12,472 nt of DNA from Bacillota bacterium (GCA_012510625.1 JAAZHP010000213.1:1-12472); one strand, 5' to 3'; numbered from the stretch's first letter, positions 1 through 6,621 are shown. Notes: generated by a model from the sequence alone, not told the origin. Program-made: numbers and translations.

Positions 1-33
1 CGGAAAAAGCATCGTCAGGTACGCGGCAGCCAT
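1..33 (-). CDS. Start of an unidentified gene (11 codons, runs off the window)
   Basis: An ATG on the minus strand at 33 opens a frame reading MAAAYLTMLFP up to the window edge. It is preceded, about 6 bases away, by a strong ribosome binding site (GGGGAGGAGA on the minus strand, about 39-49). It lies 81 bases downstream of the serC stop on the same strand, so it could be the next gene of a serC operon. SerC is often followed by serA (phosphoglycerate dehydrogenase), but these 11 residues do not look like a typical SerA N-terminus and are too few to identify the product. Confidence 0.55.
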   Translation of the reverse strand, partial: MAAAYLTMLFP

Positions 34-114
34 ATTCTCTCCTCCCCAGTGATTTATTGTTTAATGTAAAAGGATTAAATCTTTACCGGAAAAGGCATCC
101 CCCGAAGTAGACAG

Positions 115-1257
115 TTACTCCCTCTCCCCGGAATGTTTTCTATATGCGATGGAGTTGTAAGCCCATTCTAGCCACTGCAGCGCCAGCTCCAGGTCGGACT
201 GCTCCACCGTGGCGCCGCACCAGAAGCGCAGGCCCGGCGGCGCTTCGCGGTAGGAGGCTATGTCATAGGCTGCGCCCTCATCTTCCAGGAGCTTGATTAA
301 TTGCTGGAGCCGCTCCGGGGGCAGGTCAACTGTCAGGCAGACGCTGGTATTTGAACGGATCGCCGGATCAGCGGCCAGGAAGTGAATCCAGTCATGTTCA
401 GAGACGAAATTTTCGATCACCTTTAAATTATTCTCGCTGCGCCGGATCAAGGCCGGCAGCCCCCCGATGGACTCCGCCCAATGCAGGGCAGCCAGGTAAT
501 CCTCATTGCAGAGCAGCGAAGGGGTATTTATCGTTGATCCTTCAAAAATGCCCCTGATGAGTTTGCCATTTTTCTTCAGCCGGAAAATTTTGGGAATGGG
601 CCAGGGCGGCCTATAGCTCTCGATGCGCTCAACAGCCCGGGGCGAGAGCACCAGCATGCCGTGGGCCGCCTCCCCGCCGAGCACTTTCTGCCAGGAGAAA
701 GTGGCGGCATCGAGCTTCTCCCAGGGAATCTCCATGGCGAATACCGCCGAGGTGGCATCGCAGATGGTCAAACCCTGCCGCTGGGAGGGAATAAAGTCAC
801 CGTTGGGCACTTTCACCCCGCTGGTCGTGCCGTTCCAGGTAAAAACTAGATCATGTTCGAAATCAACCCGGGAGAGATCGGGTAAAAAACCGTATCCAGC
901 CGAGAACACCCTCACCTCTTCCAGTTTCAGCTCGTTGAGGATGTCATGAGCCCACTCCTTGCCGAATGCTTCAAAATAAATCACGTCGACCGCCCTTTCA
1001 CCCAGCAGGTTCCAGATGGCCATCTCTATAGCCCCGGTATCGGAAGCGGGGACAATGCCTACCAGGTATTCTTCAGGAATACCCAGCAGCTCTTTTGTCT
1101 TCCGGATTGATTCAAAAAGCCGGGACCGCCCTAAGGCGCTCCGGTGAGACCTGCCCAGGGGGGTATCCCTTAATGCTTCCAGGCTGTATCCCGGGTGCTT
1201 GGCGCAAGGGCCGGAAGAGAAACAGGGATTTTCAGGTTTTAAAGCGGGTTTTTCCAT
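115..1257 (-). CDS. serC: Phosphoserine aminotransferase, alphaproteobacterial/Methanosarcina type
   Basis: A fold-type I PLP enzyme (class V aminotransferase family) that makes 3-phosphoserine from 3-phosphohydroxypyruvate and glutamate, the second step of serine synthesis; cytosolic. Seen: an N-terminal NPCFSSGPCAKHPGY block (residues 10-24), LGRSHRS (34-40), GIVPASDTGA (67-76), FTWNGTTSG (139-147), the PLP-contacting Asp in ICDATSA (D167) and the Schiff-base lysine in FSWQKVLGGEAAHG (K191), then PPWPIPKIFRL. From memory these blocks match the 'serC_2' subfamily of alphaproteobacteria and Methanosarcina rather than the short E. coli/Bacillus type. I chose the ATG at 1257 (380 aa) over an upstream GTG at 1275 because GGAAGGAG (1266-1273) sits 8 bases before it and would lie inside the longer reading. 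The gene is complete and all key residues are present. The upstream region carries the crossed inverted repeats described separately. Confidence 0.93.
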   Translation of the reverse strand: MEKPALKPENPCFSSGPCAKHPGYSLEALRDTPLGRSHRSALGRSRLFESIRKTKELLGIPEEYLVGIVPASDTGAIEMAIWNLLGERAVDVIYFEAFGKEWAHDILNELKLEEVRVFSAGYGFLPDLSRVDFEHDLVFTWNGTTSGVKVPNGDFIPSQRQGLTICDATSAVFAMEIPWEKLDAATFSWQKVLGGEAAHGMLVLSPRAVERIESYRPPWPIPKIFRLKKNGKLIRGIFEGSTINTPSLLCNEDYLAALHWAESIGGLPALIRRSENNLKVIENFVSEHDWIHFLAADPAIRSNTSVCLTVDLPPERLQQLIKLLEDEGAAYDIASYREAPPGLRFWCGATVEQSDLELALQWLEWAYNSIAYRKHSGERE

Positions 1258-1301
1258 TGGCGCAGCTCCTTCCACAAATCAGACATAACCCGTTCTTTTT
1301 T

Positions 1302-1380
1302 GCAGGTATTTCGTTGTTAAGATAGGTTTAATTATGTAGAATTCGTCATGAAATTGAAAATGCCTGCGAACCTATTCTTA
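1302..1380 (-). promoter_or_regulatory. Crossed inverted repeats, possible RNA pseudoknot ahead of serC
   Basis: Two inverted-repeat pairs are interleaved in an A-B-A'-B' order rather than nested. Pair one is GCAGGTATTTC (1302-1312) with GAAAATGCCTGC (1356-1367). Pair two is TAAGATAGGTT (1318-1328) with AACCTATTCTTA (1369-1380). Pair two gives 11 base pairs with one bulge; pair one gives about 10 with one mismatch and one bulge. Read as RNA this is an H-type pseudoknot topology with a 27-base central loop. It ends 44 bases before the serC start, so it would be in the serC leader if transcription begins above 1380. No known riboswitch class is recognised. The repeats are seen; the RNA role is inference. 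Confidence 0.4.
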
Positions 1381-1434
1381 GTTTCTCTATTCCTCAGCCG
1401 CTAGATTGATCATTTATTGTTAAAGCCGTCTCCC

Positions 1435-1447
1435 CTGTTAATAACAG
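1435..1447. promoter_or_regulatory. Palindromic operator candidate CTGTTAATAACAG
   Basis: This is a perfect 13-base palindrome, CTGTTA-A-TAACAG, in the divergent control region between serC and the lipoprotein gene. Its size and symmetry fit a dimeric repressor site. No regulator gene is adjacent and no clear promoter overlaps it, so the role is inferred. Confidence 0.3.
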
Positions 1448-1582
1448 CAGGCGGTTGCCAGGCCACAAGAAAACATCCCTGTCACATTTTCAGTATTTTC
1501 TGCCTCATCCTGCACTTTTTATGGCATAATGAAAGAAATATGAGACCGGAATCAATCTGTACCTATTAAAGGGGTGACGAGG

Positions 1583-2305
1583 TTGAAAAAACCGCTCTTC
1601 TCGCTCTTACTCTTGTTGCTCTGCCTGGGTTTGAGCGGATGCATTGAGGTTGACTACTATATCAAGGTAAACCGCGATGCTTCCGCCGATATCGAATATA
1701 AAATCTGCTTCGACCAGATTTTTATCGGATTAATGGAAACACAGGGGGAAGACCCGCTGTCCCAGGTCCGGCTCTCGGCTGAGGAAAAGGGCTTTACGGT
1801 CTCTCACTACAGCGAAAACGATATCACCGGAATTATCGCCAAAAAGCATGCGGATACGCTGCAGGAACTGCCCGGAATAAACAGCATCTGGGCAGAGGCC
1901 GATATTCAAACTGCCACAATTGACGGGGCCGGGAGCCCCTTCAAAGTCGAACCCGGTTTCTTTTTCAACCGCTATCTCGTCGACACAACAGTTGATCTCT
2001 CAGAAATGAAGGAGCAGGCCGGCGAAGATGACTTTGGTTTGAGCAGCGCCTTTTTGAAGAAAATCAAAATGCGCTTCCGGATCACTCTCCCCGTAAAGCC
2101 GAAATCGCACAACGCCCCATACGTAACTGACGAGGGCTATACCCTGGGCTGGGACCTGCTCCCCGGGCAGGTCAACCGGATTATGCTGGAGGCGGCAGTT
2201 CCCAACCTGCGCACTTTCGCTCTCCTGGCCGCGGCGGCACTGCTGACTGCCGCGCTGATCGCCTGGCTGACGGTAAAAAAGAAAAAGCAGGCCGCCGGTC
2301 TTTAG
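1583..2305 (+). CDS. LppM/DUF3153-like lipoprotein with C-terminal membrane anchor
   Basis: A predicted exported lipoprotein of 240 residues. Seen: a KK-start signal peptide with a poly-leucine core (5-17) and a lipobox LSGC, so Cys20 would be lipidated after cleavage. Then comes CIEVDYYIKVNRDASADIEY, the beta-rich opening usual for the DUF3153/LppM group, a soluble domain to about residue 210, and a hydrophobic helix (about 212-232) closed by KKKKQ. The product would therefore be held to the membrane at both ends with the middle outside. I prefer the TTG at 1583 over the GTG at 1574 because AAAGGGGTGA (1568-1577) is correctly spaced for it and overlaps the GTG. The biochemical role of the family is not established. 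The gene is monocistronic and overlaps the stop of the convergent transporter gene by four bases. Family assignment is by pattern and is moderately sure. Confidence 0.8.
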   Translation: MKKPLFSLLLLLLCLGLSGCIEVDYYIKVNRDASADIEYKICFDQIFIGLMETQGEDPLSQVRLSAEEKGFTVSHYSENDITGIIAKKHADTLQELPGINSIWAEADIQTATIDGAGSPFKVEPGFFFNRYLVDTTVDLSEMKEQAGEDDFGLSSAFLKKIKMRFRITLPVKPKSHNAPYVTDEGYTLGWDLLPGQVNRIMLEAAVPNLRTFALLAAAALLTAALIAWLTVKKKKQAAGL

Positions 2306-3765
2306 AAGGGGCCGTAACCAAACGATACCGCCAGGATAAGCATAAACACGGTAATCAAGAGAACCCCCAGCTGCAGCAAACCGATCCAGCGGAACCACTT
2401 GGTATAGCTGACCGTGGTCAAGCCCAGGCTGATCAGCAACACCCCGTTGGTGGGATAAAACACATTGGTGAAGCCGTCACCGAAGCAGAAAGCCAGGACC
2501 ATCGTCTGCCGCGTCAGCCCCGTGAGATCGGCCAGCGGTGTGAGAATGGGAATGAGCAAGGCCGCCTTGGCCGATGCGGAGCCGATGAAGAAATTCATTA
2601 CCAGCACAAGACCGTAGATGAGGCAAGCCGCAAGATATGAGGAAGCGCCCGAGATAAGGCCGGCCGCGTAATGAACCACCGTGTCCATGACACCGCCCTG
2701 CTCGATGATGTAGCTCACGCTCATGGCCATGAGGATGAGAATGATACCCGGGGCAACCCCGGCCGCGCCCCGCAGAAAAGTCCGCGCCACCTCTCTGCCG
2801 CGCAGACCGCCCCATAAACCGGCGCCCACGCCGGCAATAAGGTAAAGCAGCGCAATCGCCGGCATGGAGAAGTCTGAAAACCACGGCACCAGGTTTGCGG
2901 TGGCGATTACCGCGAGAATCCCTCCGAAACAGCATAAAAACCAGGCCACGGCTTTGTTGACCCGGCCTTCATCCGAAGCCTCAAGATCCGGCGTATCTCC
3001 CGCAGGCCGGTCAAAGCTCGCCCGCATCTCCCGGTCTTCGGCATAGACCAGGGAGCGGCGGGGGTCTCCGTCTATTCTTTTGGCATAGCGCACCAGGAAG
3101 AAGCAGAGAAGCGCATAGAGGATGGCAAAAACAAGCAGCCGGAAAGATGCTCCCGAAAAGACAGGCAGGCCGGCCATCCGCTGGGAGAGACCCACGGAAT
3201 AAGGATTCGAAATGGCCACGGCAAAGCCGAAGCAGATGGAAAGGAGGCTCATCCCCAGGCCGATCAGGGCATCCCAGCCCATATTGTAGGCCAGGATCAC
3301 CACCAGCGGCGCCAGGGCGACAACCTCTTCAAACATGCCCAGGGTCGATCCAAAAAACATGAATACCAGGGAGATAATGCAGATTAGCAGGTAACGTTTT
3401 TTGCCAAATCGGGATACGATCTTCGCAATGATCTCCTTGAATACCCCTACACGGTTCAACACGGCGTAGCCTCCGCCGATAAAAAGAATTAGCAGGGAAA
3501 GAACGATGACCACCGGCGAATTCTGGGAAGCGTAAAGCACCTCCACCGGCGCGGTGAACCAGCGGTATACCGGCAGCGCGCTCTTTTCAGTATAGTGAAA
3601 GGAATGCGGATCGATGAACACTTTGCCTTCCGCCTCCACGCGCTCGTAACTCCCCGGCGGGATCACCTGCGTCAAAACGCCCGATAATATCATTAAGCAT
3701 AAGATAATTATCGCCGTAGTAATAAAGGCCTTTTTACCAATTCTTATCTCCGCAGATTCAGGCAT
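2302..3765 (-). CDS. YfcC/DcuC-family integral membrane transporter
   Basis: A multi-pass inner-membrane carrier of 487 residues in the YfcC branch of the DcuC (C4-dicarboxylate anaerobic carrier) family. Members are annotated as dicarboxylate, basic amino acid or peptide-related carriers, so the substrate is uncertain. Seen: a first transmembrane helix (about 13-33) followed by the characteristic TQVIPPGSY (32-40), an external loop to about 80, roughly ten further hydrophobic segments, a charged central loop (about 225-265), and glycine/serine-rich re-entrant motifs such as NFFIGSASAKAALLIPI and FGDGFTNVFYPTN. Length is normal for the family. The ATG at 3765 is preceded by CAGGGGGT on the minus strand. 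It is divergent from the class III aminotransferase-like gene at 3933, suggesting that the carrier imports that enzyme's substrate or a related amino acid (inference). Confidence 0.9.
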   Translation of the reverse strand: MPESAEIRIGKKAFITTAIIILCLMILSGVLTQVIPPGSYERVEAEGKVFIDPHSFHYTEKSALPVYRWFTAPVEVLYASQNSPVVIVLSLLILFIGGGYAVLNRVGVFKEIIAKIVSRFGKKRYLLICIISLVFMFFGSTLGMFEEVVALAPLVVILAYNMGWDALIGLGMSLLSICFGFAVAISNPYSVGLSQRMAGLPVFSGASFRLLVFAILYALLCFFLVRYAKRIDGDPRRSLVYAEDREMRASFDRPAGDTPDLEASDEGRVNKAVAWFLCCFGGILAVIATANLVPWFSDFSMPAIALLYLIAGVGAGLWGGLRGREVARTFLRGAAGVAPGIILILMAMSVSYIIEQGGVMDTVVHYAAGLISGASSYLAACLIYGLVLVMNFFIGSASAKAALLIPILTPLADLTGLTRQTMVLAFCFGDGFTNVFYPTNGVLLISLGLTTVSYTKWFRWIGLLQLGVLLITVFMLILAVSFGYGPF

Positions 3766-3814
3766 CCCGATACCCCCTGTTTATATTGACGTGGAATAAT
3801 GCAATTAAAAATTC

Positions 3815-3828
3815 TTTAACGGGTTAAA
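3815..3828. promoter_or_regulatory. Palindrome TTTAACGGGTTAAA between divergent genes
   Basis: A 14-base inverted repeat, TTTAAC-GG-GTTAAA, lies in the 167-base region between the transporter and the aminotransferase-like gene. It is placed so that one bound regulator could act on both. No regulator gene is beside it. Function is inferred from symmetry and position only. Confidence 0.35.
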
Positions 3829-3903
3829 AATCCCTTTTTTCACAAACTCTTTTTTTTAATTGAAACAAAAGGTTTTGCTGGCATTTGGTAAGAATATTAA
3901 TAA

Positions 3904-3909
3904 TATACT
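3904..3909 (+). promoter_or_regulatory. Possible -10 element TATACT ahead of the aminotransferase-like gene
   Basis: A good -10 hexamer, TATACT, lies 23 bases before the start codon at 3933 in an AT-rich stretch. A matching -35 is not visible at 16-18 bases, so this may be an activator-dependent promoter or a chance match. Confidence 0.3.
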
Positions 3910-3932
3910 ATAAAAAAGGGAGAGGATCTATC

Positions 3933-5318
3933 ATGGCCGGGATTACGCTGGAAAAAGTAAAGGGTCTCTTGGCGCGGGAAGAGAAGCGCTATGTTGAAGA
4001 GCGGCCAAAATCAAAGGCGCTTTTTGAGCGGGCGCGGCACTGTTATGCCGGCGGCGTGCCCATGAGCTGGATGAGGATCTGGCCGGGCGGCTTTCCCATC
4101 TTTGTCCGGGAAGCTAAAGGCGCCTACCTCACCGACGTGGACGGGCATCGCTACCTGGACCTCTGCCTTGGAGACACGGGCGCCCTGCTGGGGCACGCCC
4201 CTCCGGAGCTGGTCGTCCCGCTCTCGGAGCAGATGAACAGGGGCCTGACTACCATGCTCCCCACTGAAGATTCCATCGAGGTCGGTGAGGAGCTGACCCG
4301 CCGTTTCGGGCTGCCCTGCTGGCAGATACTGATGACCGCTTCCGACGCCAACCGGATGGCGCTTAAAGTGGCCCGCGAATTTACCTGCCGCAGGTTGACC
4401 CTGGCATTCAACGCCTCCTACCACGGCAGCGTGGATGAGACGCTGGTGGTCGACTTTTTCGGCAACCTGATGAACATGCCCGGGCTGATGGGGCCGCTGG
4501 TCGAAGACCCTTCCAAAATGACGCGCATTGTGGAATTTAACGACATTGCCGCTCTTGAAGAGGCGCTGGCGCCCCGGGATGTGGCCTGTGTGATTACCGA
4601 GCCGGTAATGACCAATGTAGGAATCATTCATCCCGAACCGGGCTTTCACGAAGCCCTGCGCAGTCTGACCCGCAAGTACGGCACGCTGCTGCTCATCGAT
4701 GAAACCCATTCCATTTGCGGCGGGCCGGCCGGGATGACCGGCGAGCTAAAACTGGAACCCGATATCTTCGTGCTGGGCAAGCTGATAGGCGGCGGCTACC
4801 CGGCCGCTGTGCTCGGCTTCTCTCAGGAAATCGGAGAGATGATTGCACAGCGGGTCCCCTGGCATAACTTTTTTGGATTCGGGGGCACCCTTTCCGGCAA
4901 CCCCCCCGCGGTAGCCGCGATCAAGGCTACCCTGAAGCATCTTCTAACCGAAAAATCCTTCGCGCACATGATCCCCCTGGCCCAAAAAATGGAGCAGGGA
5001 ATCGCCGCCATCATTGAACAGCATGAGCTGCCCTGGTATGTCGCCCGCATCGGCTGCCGCGTGGAATTCCGCTTTCTGCCCGCCCCCCCCCGCCGGGGCA
5101 TCGATACGCTCCTGGATGTGGAATACAACGAGGTTGATCTGCTCACGGAGGGGCTCACCGGGCCGTTGGAGATGCTGATTCACCTCTACTGCACCAACCG
5201 CGGGATCCTGCTGTCGCCGGTACACGACATGGCCCTGGTTTCCCCGGTGACCACGGAAGAAGAGGTTGACCGCTATGTAGAAATTATCGGTAAATGCGTA
5301 GAGGAGCTGCTTGCTTGA
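3933..5318 (+). CDS. Class III PLP enzyme resembling glutamate-1-semialdehyde aminomutase
   Basis: A 461-residue fold-type I PLP enzyme of the class III aminotransferase family, closest in pattern to glutamate-1-semialdehyde 2,1-aminomutases and related catabolic aminotransferases. Seen: the N-terminal FERARHCYAGGVP block (31-43), YLTDVDGHRYLDL (65-77), TASDAN where the family usually has NSGTEA (135-140), SYHGS (162-166), the PLP-ring Asp in LLIDETHS (D256) and the Schiff-base lysine in VLGKLIGGGYP (K283). The DETHS sequence differs from the usual DEV-type motif of HemL, and no heme-biosynthesis genes are near, so I do not call it hemL. The start ATG at 3933 follows AAAAGGGAGAGG; an in-frame upstream start at 3885 has no comparable site. 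It is divergent from the YfcC-type carrier, suggesting amino-acid transamination or isomerisation coupled to uptake. The substrate is unknown. Confidence 0.88.
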   Translation: MAGITLEKVKGLLAREEKRYVEERPKSKALFERARHCYAGGVPMSWMRIWPGGFPIFVREAKGAYLTDVDGHRYLDLCLGDTGALLGHAPPELVVPLSEQMNRGLTTMLPTEDSIEVGEELTRRFGLPCWQILMTASDANRMALKVAREFTCRRLTLAFNASYHGSVDETLVVDFFGNLMNMPGLMGPLVEDPSKMTRIVEFNDIAALEEALAPRDVACVITEPVMTNVGIIHPEPGFHEALRSLTRKYGTLLLIDETHSICGGPAGMTGELKLEPDIFVLGKLIGGGYPAAVLGFSQEIGEMIAQRVPWHNFFGFGGTLSGNPPAVAAIKATLKHLLTEKSFAHMIPLAQKMEQGIAAIIEQHELPWYVARIGCRVEFRFLPAPPRRGIDTLLDVEYNEVDLLTEGLTGPLEMLIHLYCTNRGILLSPVHDMALVSPVTTEEEVDRYVEIIGKCVEELLA

Positions 5319-5346
5319 CTTTAAGGCCGCTTTATTGCCAGGTATC

Positions 5347-5384
5347 GGGGCAGGAGTTCTTGAATGAACAGAGCTTCCTGCCCT
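5347..5384 (+). terminator. Terminator-like hairpin after the class III enzyme gene
   Basis: GGGGCAGGA (5347-5355) pairs with TCCTGCCCT (5376-5384), giving nine pairs including one G-U at the base, followed by TT and then mixed sequence. It lies 28 bases after the stop at 5318 and directly abuts the stop codon of the convergent membrane-protein gene (5385). The U tract is poor, so termination strength is uncertain. Confidence 0.5.
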
Positions 5385-5882
5385 TTAGCTGTTCACAAGA
5401 TAGATCCGGTAAAGATAGGGAGTAAGCGTGGACTCTACAGCCGCCGCCAGAAGAATGAGCGAGGCCGGGATTAAGACGGCGCGGTGCCCCGGATAGCGCC
5501 AGCGCCCGCTCTCCAGCGAACTGCCGAGCCAGGCCAGGGCAAAGGCCGCCGCCAGCGCAAAGGCGAGATATTCGATCAGGCCGTGCGGCAGGATCAGGTT
5601 CACCAGGATATCCCCGTAAGGGATTTTGCTTGAGCTGCTGAAATCAGCAATGGTTCGGTTTATCCGGAAAAGCTCTTTTAAAAAAAAGAAGAGATAGCAG
5701 TAAAGCGCCAGCCGGCAAACCCTCCTCCGCGAAGCAGGGGTGCGCACTCCATAATAAAGCCAGACCGCGGAGACCATCCAGAGCAGCAGCAAAACGCCCA
5801 GGTTGTTCAGCGCCAGGTATAAAAATGAATTTTCAAAGGCAGTGAAAAAAAGAGCTCCTACGCGCTCCCATAGATCGAGCAT
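5385..5882 (-). CDS. SpoIIM-like (DUF95) membrane protein
   Basis: A 165-residue integral membrane protein with several hydrophobic helices (about 11-18, 24-44, 57-70, 92-120, 135-155). The motif LPHGLIEYLAF (98-108) and the later VESTLTPYL (149-157) match the PHG-x-x-E and E-x-x-x-TP signatures I associate with stage II sporulation protein M, which works with SpoIID and SpoIIP in engulfment in Bacillus. It is shorter than typical SpoIIM (about 200 residues) and lacks an obvious GG-x-x-G loop, so it may be a SpoIIM-superfamily relative rather than SpoIIM itself. I start it at the ATG at 5882, which has GGAGG 8 bases upstream. The TTG at 5912 has no ribosome binding site. It lies head-to-head with rsmD and near ylbJ, which fits a sporulation neighbourhood. 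Confidence 0.72.
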   Translation of the reverse strand: MLDLWERVGALFFTAFENSFLYLALNNLGVLLLLWMVSAVWLYYGVRTPASRRRVCRLALYCYLFFFLKELFRINRTIADFSSSSKIPYGDILVNLILPHGLIEYLAFALAAAFALAWLGSSLESGRWRYPGHRAVLIPASLILLAAAVESTLTPYLYRIYLVNS

Positions 5883-5971
5883 CTTCAAAACCTCCGGGTC
5901 CGGCTTGTTCAAAGTTCAATCTATGCCCGGAACCCGGAAAATATTCTTTGCCCTTGCGGCACAATCTATGC

Positions 5972-5988
5972 GGCAATGGAAAATTGCC
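5972..5988. promoter_or_regulatory. Inverted repeat overlapping the rsmD -35 element
   Basis: GGCAAT (5972-5977) and ATTGCC (5983-5988) are perfect inverted arms around a 5-base centre. The right arm covers most of the -35 hexamer TTGCCA (5984-5989), a classic place for a repressor to block RNA polymerase. A regulatory role is inferred; the arms are short enough to be chance. Confidence 0.3.
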
Positions 5989-6012
5989 AAAGAGCGCTTC
6001 GGGTGTTACACT
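5984..6012 (+). promoter_or_regulatory. Sigma-A-type promoter of rsmD
   Basis: The -35 TTGCCA (5984-5989) and -10 TACACT (6007-6012) are separated by exactly 17 bases. Transcription would start near 6019, just ahead of the AGGGGG ribosome binding site (about 6027-6032) and the ATG at 6040. Spacing and position support this as the rsmD promoter. Confidence 0.6.
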
Positions 6013-6039
6013 TTAAGAAATGTTCCAGGGGGCAACTGC

Positions 6040-6621
6040 ATGCGGGTAATCGCCGGATCGGCCGGAGGAATAAAACTGAAAGTCCCCCGGGGAGGTGGCG
6101 TCAGGCCCACTTCGGACCGGGTGAAAGAGGCGCTGTTCAATATTTTGGGAGCGTGGGTCTGCAATGCGGCGGTATGGGATCTCTTTGCCGGAAGCGGCGC
6201 CATCGGCATCGAAGCCCTAAGCAGGGGCGCGGCGGAATGCGTCTTTGTCGAAAGGGACAGAAGGCATCTCGGGATCATTAAAGAAAACCTGGCCCGCACC
6301 GGCCTGGCCGGCCGGGCCCGGTTAATCTGCCTTGACGTTGAAAAAGCCCTGGAGATGCTGTCACAGGAGAAGCGGCAGGCTGACCTGATTTTTCTCGATC
6401 CCCCCTACCAGGAGAAAAATGTGCCGCAGGTTCTCCAGTCCATTGAACTCAATTCCCTGCTTCGCGAAGGCGGTTTAATCGTGCTCGAGCTTTTTGCCCG
6501 CAGCCGTCTCTGGCCGGTGAATCAGCCGCAGGTCAATCAAAGAAGATACGGCGATACCGTTCTGGCCTTTATTGAAGCAGCAGCGCTGCCCCGCGCCCGG
6601 GCCTCCCTGTCCGGAAATTAG
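6040..6621 (+). CDS. rsmD: 16S rRNA (guanine966-N2)-methyltransferase RsmD
   Basis: An S-adenosylmethionine-dependent methyltransferase that modifies G966 of 16S rRNA in the assembled small subunit; cytosolic. Seen in 193 residues: the N-terminal MRVIAGSAGGIKLKVP and RPTSDRVKEALFNIL (22-36), SAM-binding motif I WDLFAGSGAIGIEALSRGA (46-64), an acidic motif II VFVERD (68-73) and the catalytic DPPY (120-123). Length is standard. The ATG at 6040 has AGGGGG about 7 bases before it. Longer in-frame starts upstream would overlap the membrane-protein gene at 5385-5882 and its ribosome binding site. In many Bacillota rsmD is followed by coaD and ylbJ on the same strand. Here ylbJ is next but inverted, and coaD is absent. 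The stop codon sits inside a tandem 9-base repeat. Confidence 0.95.
   Translation: MRVIAGSAGGIKLKVPRGGGVRPTSDRVKEALFNILGAWVCNAAVWDLFAGSGAIGIEALSRGAAECVFVERDRRHLGIIKENLARTGLAGRARLICLDVEKALEMLSQEKRQADLIFLDPPYQEKNVPQVLQSIELNSLLREGGLIVLELFARSRLWPVNQPQVNQRRYGDTVLAFIEAAALPRARASLSGN

Larger units (their letters stand above)
1258..1582. other. Divergent intergenic region between serC and the lipoprotein gene
   Basis: No convincing coding frame is present in these 325 bases, which must hold the promoters of both divergent genes. I see two interleaved inverted-repeat pairs (1302-1379), a perfect 13-base palindrome (1435-1447), and ribosome binding sites at both ends. Possible -10 hexamers occur: CATAAT at 1525-1530 on the plus strand, and CATAAT on the minus strand near 1333-1338. 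Neither has a good -35 partner, so no promoter is called. No T-box signature was found ahead of serC. Confidence 0.6.

Noticed and set aside
1258..1582. T-box or serine-responsive leader ahead of serC
   Set aside because: No AGGGTGG-NACCGCG T-box sequence or specifier loop could be found on the minus strand.
3829..3860. T-rich tracts as a terminator
   Set aside because: Only a three-pair GGG/CCC stem precedes the first T run, too weak, and no gene ends there.
4011..4709. 232-codon open frame antisense to the class III enzyme gene
   Set aside because: It lies wholly inside a well-supported gene, has no family signature, and is the kind of open frame that G+C-rich codon use creates on the opposite strand.
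3933..5318. Calling this gene hemL
   Set aside because: Active-site motifs differ (TASDAN, DETHS), and the neighbours are a transporter and a membrane protein, not tetrapyrrole genes.
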